A DNA stretch of 64,000 nucleotides, taken from assembly GCA_030549495.1 (NCBI GenBank), contig JAUIRK010000061.1, positions 1 through 64,000 on the forward strand. The letters run 5' to 3'. A program made the translations under genes and the position numbers. The DNA comes from Nectonema munidae (Eukaryota > Nematomorpha > Nectonematoida > Nectonematidae). Positions within the stretch are counted from its first letter, which is position 1. Each line of letters starts with the position of its first letter. This document shows, in pieces, positions 48,601 to 54,600 of the stretch. Below the pieces are notes generated by a model. The model did not search any database. It saw nothing but the letters and a program-made list of their open reading frames with translations, and was not told the origin of the DNA.

Positions 48601-51600
48601 ATATTGATGTTTTACTGTAGTTTTTTGCAATAAAGATACATTTTTTTAATTCCAAATGTTATTCCTTTCTTCTCTGAGGGTCGACTTAGATTTTTAAAAA
48701 AAAGTCAAATTTTCAAAATTAATTTGTTTTAGACGTATAAACATAATTAAATTATGGGAGAAACAAAATTAATGATTTTAATTTTTAGTTTATACTTAAG
48801 GGCCACCCTAGAATATATCAATTAGCATTATAAGTAGTTTAATATTTAGATAAAATAGAACTAATATTGAAAGTTAGGAAAAATTTTTTAGCTATAATTT
48901 ATTATTAGCTAGCTATTAACTGTAAAAATAACTATAAAATAAACAAATCGAGAGAATTCCTTAGTTTCCAAAAAAATGTTTAGACAAAGTGATAATTGGT
49001 AAGGTTGTAGAAACATTCAAATATTTTCATATTTGATGTGATTCAAGCAGTAAGTATCACCTTTACATTGGTAGAAAGTTATCCAATAAACTGAGAGCAA
49101 GGCCAAACATCAATTATTACAGCAGAAACGCATTAATTTTCCCCTGCAAAAATCAAAATCGCTGAATGCAAATTAAGCCTGTTAAGCCTATGGAAAATAT
49201 TGTATATATTATAAAATAATATATCATCCATATATATGAACAATTTTCAGGAGAAATAAAAAATTTATGATTTAAACTTTGAGAAATTTAAGCAAACATC
49301 AACTTAGGTTGCCTTGAGTAGAGAGAATAAAACATATAAAAGCTAATAAGACCAAATTAATCGCATATTAGCATTAGACATTAGTATTGATTACCTATGT
49401 ATAGATTGACAAAAATATCATGATCAAATTTAAAAAAAATCGATTTGTTAAACGAGACTAAAATTTTATGACACCAATGAGATTAAACGTGTAGTTCAAT
49501 CAGGGTTTCGGAGGTAAAAAAAATAGTCTGGCTGTCCTCAGAAGCAGAAATATCTTAGTGTCTGGATCAGGTTCCTTCAATTTTTTTTATTAATTTAACC
49601 CATTTAAGGCCAAGCAAAGCAGACGATATCTAAAAAAACGCAGACGATTTATATTCAAAGTCATTGAAAAAAGCAGACGAAGATGAAATTACTTATGTTC
49701 CAAAATAGGAACATTGGTCGTAAAGGGGGAAAAAATAAAATAATAACTATAGATATATTACGTGAATTATGTATATCTAAAAAATAGATTTATTTAACTA
49801 CTTAATTGTTGTTATAATATAAGCTTACATTTTATAGAAACTACTCAAATTTTAATTTCCTTATACTTTTATATTGCGCAATGAAAAAGGAAAATGAGAG
49901 AAATTTTATAGGTGGTAATGTTATTTATGTTTTTAATTGTAGATTTGGTGCATCTTACGTGGAAAAGACATCTAAAAGATTGCATCTACGTATTAATGAA
50001 AACACCAACTTTCAATAAGAAATAAGGTAAAGGCAATAAATAATCAAACTTTAGAAGTTAGTTCTATTGCTAAACATTTGGTTTATAATATAAGGAATGT
50101 CAAAGTATACAATTGATCATTTTAATCTACTTTTAATTTATACCAAATAGACTATGCCTATTTTATTTCTGTACTGGATTTTGGATAATACGGTTAAAAA
50201 ATATCTCCAAGTGGCAATTGAATTAGTAATGTATGCCTGAAAATCAGTTCTGTAAAAAATTTCAAAAAATAGCTGCATATTAGGTATATAGTAAAAATAT
50301 AATTTTTTTTGTATATTTTGGCTTATAATACTTTCTACAATCATCTTGAGTATGAAATATTTATTAAAAAAAAACAAAACGCATTATAAAATCTTTTGAA
50401 AATTTGTATGACAGAAGGAACCAAGTTGAAAACTAATTGAAAAGAGAACATGTGATCAAAACAAATAATTAAAAAAATATATGTATCTTGACTAAATGGA
50501 AGATCTACCATGTACTAATGAACTAGGAAGTGGTTTAATTATATAATATTAGATGCCTCAAAAAAGATTTTGACTGTGAAAAAGAAGTTCCTCTTTTACA
50601 AATGAAAAATATTTAAATATATTGCTTATCATCTAGGATTACAATTAACATTTAGCTAAAATGGGTAGGAAATCTGAAAATTTAGAATACAGATTTATCA
50701 AAAATGGCACAGATGCCAATATGTGAGAATTTAGTCACTATCAAGATATTTTTTATTTAAATTAAATTTGTCCATATTTTTCCTTTTGTGTCAAAGAGAT
50801 AATTTTTTAGATGAAAAACGTGGACAACTTTTTGTAATTGAACAATGAACATCACGAATGATTCATCAGAAAAAAACCTTTGAAATGAGATTGGTTGACA
50901 AATATTCAGACATATAATAAAATACCCGATACTGATAAAAAAAAAGTCTAAGATCATCAAGAAGATTCTTTAATCAGAATGCTTTGAGAGAGGACAAAAG
51001 TAATTTTATCATTATAAAAAAAATTTCGAACACACATTGAAGAATATAAATTTCTAATGAAAAAGAGCTACCAAGAAAGGATCATCATGGAATGAATAGC
51101 AAAATTACATACTGTAAATTATAATATGACGTAGAGACCAGGGGCGCACATCTTCAAAATTATTGGGGGGGGGGGCGAAATTTTTGTTGCAATTTTCAAA
51201 ATTAGTGGTCTGGAAATACCACGGGAGAACAAATATTCAAGCAATCCTTTAAAATAGAGTGTATTCAGCGCATACCTAAAGTCCTAAATTTATAAGACTA
51301 CCGTATTTCATCGTCTATAAGCCGCACACGTCTATAAGACGCACCCGGACTTTTGAACGAAATACAAGGTAAAAAACCTTACCTATGTCTATAAGCCGCA
51401 CATCAAAACATAAAGCAGCTCAAGTCGATTACATTTAGAATACAATATAAATTACTCAATATGAGTGCCATTTGGTGTGAAGTAATCAAGTGGTGTCAAT
51501 TTGGTGTGAAGTAATTAAAGTGGCATCTGGTGTGAAGTAATAAAGTGGTATCAATTTGGTGTAAAGTAATCAAGGGACATCCTGTTAATTTTCTTTCTTT

Positions 51601-54600
51601 ATGCTATATTAAGCCTCCACAATTTAACCAATATCATAAATTATACCTATCTACTGCTCTACCAACAACATGCCTCCTACAAGAAGAATCCAGTACACTG
51701 TCAAGGAGAAGATTGCCATGGCTGAGTATGCTGACCTTCATGGTAACAGGGCTGCAGCCAGACATTTTGGTATCGATGAATCCAACATCCGAAGATGGAA
51801 AAGAAACAGACCGACCCTTGAAGAGATGCCAAAGTACAAGATGACCAACCGTGGTAACTCAGCCAAATACTCCGAGTTGGAATCAAAGCTTTTAGAAGAG
51901 ATTCTAGGGCGTCGACAAGCAGACATCCCAGTATCCACCACAGAACTGCGAGTCCGTGGCCTCCAAGTCGCTCCTCAGTTTGGTGCAACAGAATTCAAAT
52001 CAAGTTATGGTTGGGTTGCCAGGTTCCTAGAAAGGCACAACCTATCGATTCGAAGGAGGACAACCATCGCCCAACGATTTCCAGACCAGTATGAGGACAA
52101 GATAATAAGCTTCCAGAAGTTTATCATTGATAAACGCAAGAAACAAGAGTACCCCTCAGCCAGATCGGCAACGCAGACCAGACTCCCCTCACCTTCGATC
52201 TGGCATCCAACACCACCATCGCCTCTAAGGGGAGCAAGACTGTGTCCATACGCACCACCGGCCATGAGAAGAGCCACTTCACCGTGATGCTGGCCTGCAC
52301 TGCTGATGGTGGCAAGCTACCCACCCCCCTTTGTAGTTTTCAAACGAAAGAAATTGCCGAAGGAATAGTTCCCCTCTGGTCTCCATGTCAGAGTCCATCC
52401 AAAAGGTTGGATGGACCAGAACCTTTTAAAAGACTGGGTCAATCAAGTATGGGATTCCAGACCTGCCAGCTTGCTGAAGAAACCTTCCATCTTAGTCCTG
52501 GACAGTTTCAGATGCCACAAGACTGCAAAGTTCTGCAACAGCTGAAAAACCTCAAGACCACACCAACTATTATCCCAGGAGGTCTTACCTCTGTTCTGCA
52601 GCCACTGGATGTCTCGGTTAACCATCCTTTTAAGGAGAGGATGAGGAAGAAATGGACTGAGTGGATGGCTACCGGAAACCAAGCAAGGACCCCCACTGGA
52701 CGACTGAAAAGGGTTGATCTACCAAGCATTTGTACTTGGATTGTAGAGTCCTGGAAGGACATCCCTACTTCATCACAAATGGGTTTTTGAAGTGTGGGAT
52801 TTCAAACAAACTTGATGGGACACAGGATGAGTTTTTGTGGGAGAACAGGGATGATGTGAGGGTTGAAGAGGAAGATGAGGAAGTTGAACTTTATTATGAC
52901 TCTACTGATGCAGTTACCCTATCCCAGAAGGAGTATGACAACATGTTTGGTTCTAGTTCAGATGAAGAAGACTGATCAATTTTAAATTTAATAAACTGTA
53001 TTGACACTTCTTTGTATATATTTATGTATGATTGTGGATTGAATATATTGAATATTGACAATGCGGTAAAAAAAACTTTATTTCTTATATTTGTCTATAG
53101 GCCGCACGCGTAAATTGATGGAAAATTCCAAGTAAAAAAATTGCGGCTTATAGACGATGAATACGGTACTTTATTTTTTTTACAAAATTGGTTAATACTA
53201 TACTTCAAGCAAAAATATTTTAATTAAATTTGCATATCAAATATGGTGCGCAGAAAAAATGCCCCGAATTAAAAAGTAAGAAAAAATGCTTCCGAAAAAA
53301 ATGCCCAAATTTAAAATTGGGAAAAAATGCCTCAACGCAAAAAATTATTAATTAAAATAAAAAAAAATTTCTTAAAAAGATATGTCAAATAAAGATTTTT
53401 TGTAAAAAAACAAAAAGTCAACTTTTGATCTAAAACATTTAAATTTTAATTAAAGTAAACTAAAAAACTCAGCATACAATTTTTTAAATACAAAAAAAAA
53501 TTATAAAACAGGAAATATTTTTGGACTTTGTGTGTATCAGAACACTTTCTAAATATAATTTGTATTTTAACTGATTTTAGGAACACATTCCCACAAATCT
53601 GCACCTTCGCAATTGTTTTCAAGAACTTTATAAAAAAAAACCCTTATAGATTAAGAAATTTAGCCTTTCAAAACGGTACCAAATAAAAATATTTATATAA
53701 TTTAAAAAAATCCTGAAAATCAAAAATTAGGGGGCATTTTTTCCTACTTTTTAATTCGGGGCATTTTTTCTGCGCACCATATTCGATATGCAAATTTAAT
53801 TAAAATATTTTTGCTTGAAGTATAGTATTTAAATTCACCAATTTTGTAAAAAAAAATTATAAAGTAGCACCTAATGTACGTTTATGTTCACGAGGCATTG
53901 TTTATTAAATGATTATTTATTCTCTTAAGTGAAAATAATATTTAAAAAAAAAAATTAAAAACAATTTAATGAATTAGGTAATATATTAAAGATGTGTAAA
54001 GACAGTCAAAAACAAAAAAAGTCTATACTCGCAGACCCAAAATGAATGAGTGTTTATTACTTAGCTTATTAATCAAATGTACTCACTGAAAAAAGGTATT
54101 ACAATATGGGTCAAAGTTACCCCATATTTTTACCCCGAAATATATCAGAAAAGGATGCAGATTTTCATCAAACTTAATGAATATACTATTAAATAAGATT
54201 CAAATATGATAAAAAAAAATCTAATTCAAATGTCTGAGTACAATTACTAAAATATGAAGCTTTTGGAAACTTATCTAACATTTTCGCCCCAAACTAAGGC
54301 CTTACTTATTGTTTTATCTTCATAAGTTCCCTTTAATACAATTGAATGATGACATCAACCATATTATATCAGAATAATAAGGCTAATCTATAGAAAACAC
54401 CATATAAGAATTACCTGTTGTACATATTTTACGTTCCTCAATGCTACATACCTATTTTCAAACTGTGGGCTAATCTTTCCCAAAGGGTAAAAGTATCCCC
54501 AATTTACGGTACCAAAATATTAATATTTTAAAAAATAGACATTTTTTGGGTAGACCTCATGTCTCATCAATTATCAAAATCTTTTCCGGGACGAGATATA

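Larger units (their letters stand above)
44476..48810 (+). mobile_element. DNA element with 14-bp inverted ends and an unnamed RNase-H-like transposase
   Basis: The ends are identical inverted repeats TAGGGTGGCCCTTA (44,476-44,489 and 48,797-48,810). The total is 4,335 bp, or ~2.6 kb without the Tigger inserted at 46,896-48,617. The left end is 78 bp from U1-70K exon 5. No clean target duplication was seen. The encoded protein belongs to a family I have seen as 'uncharacterized' in Hydra and arthropods, so a superfamily name is withheld. Confidence 0.75.
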
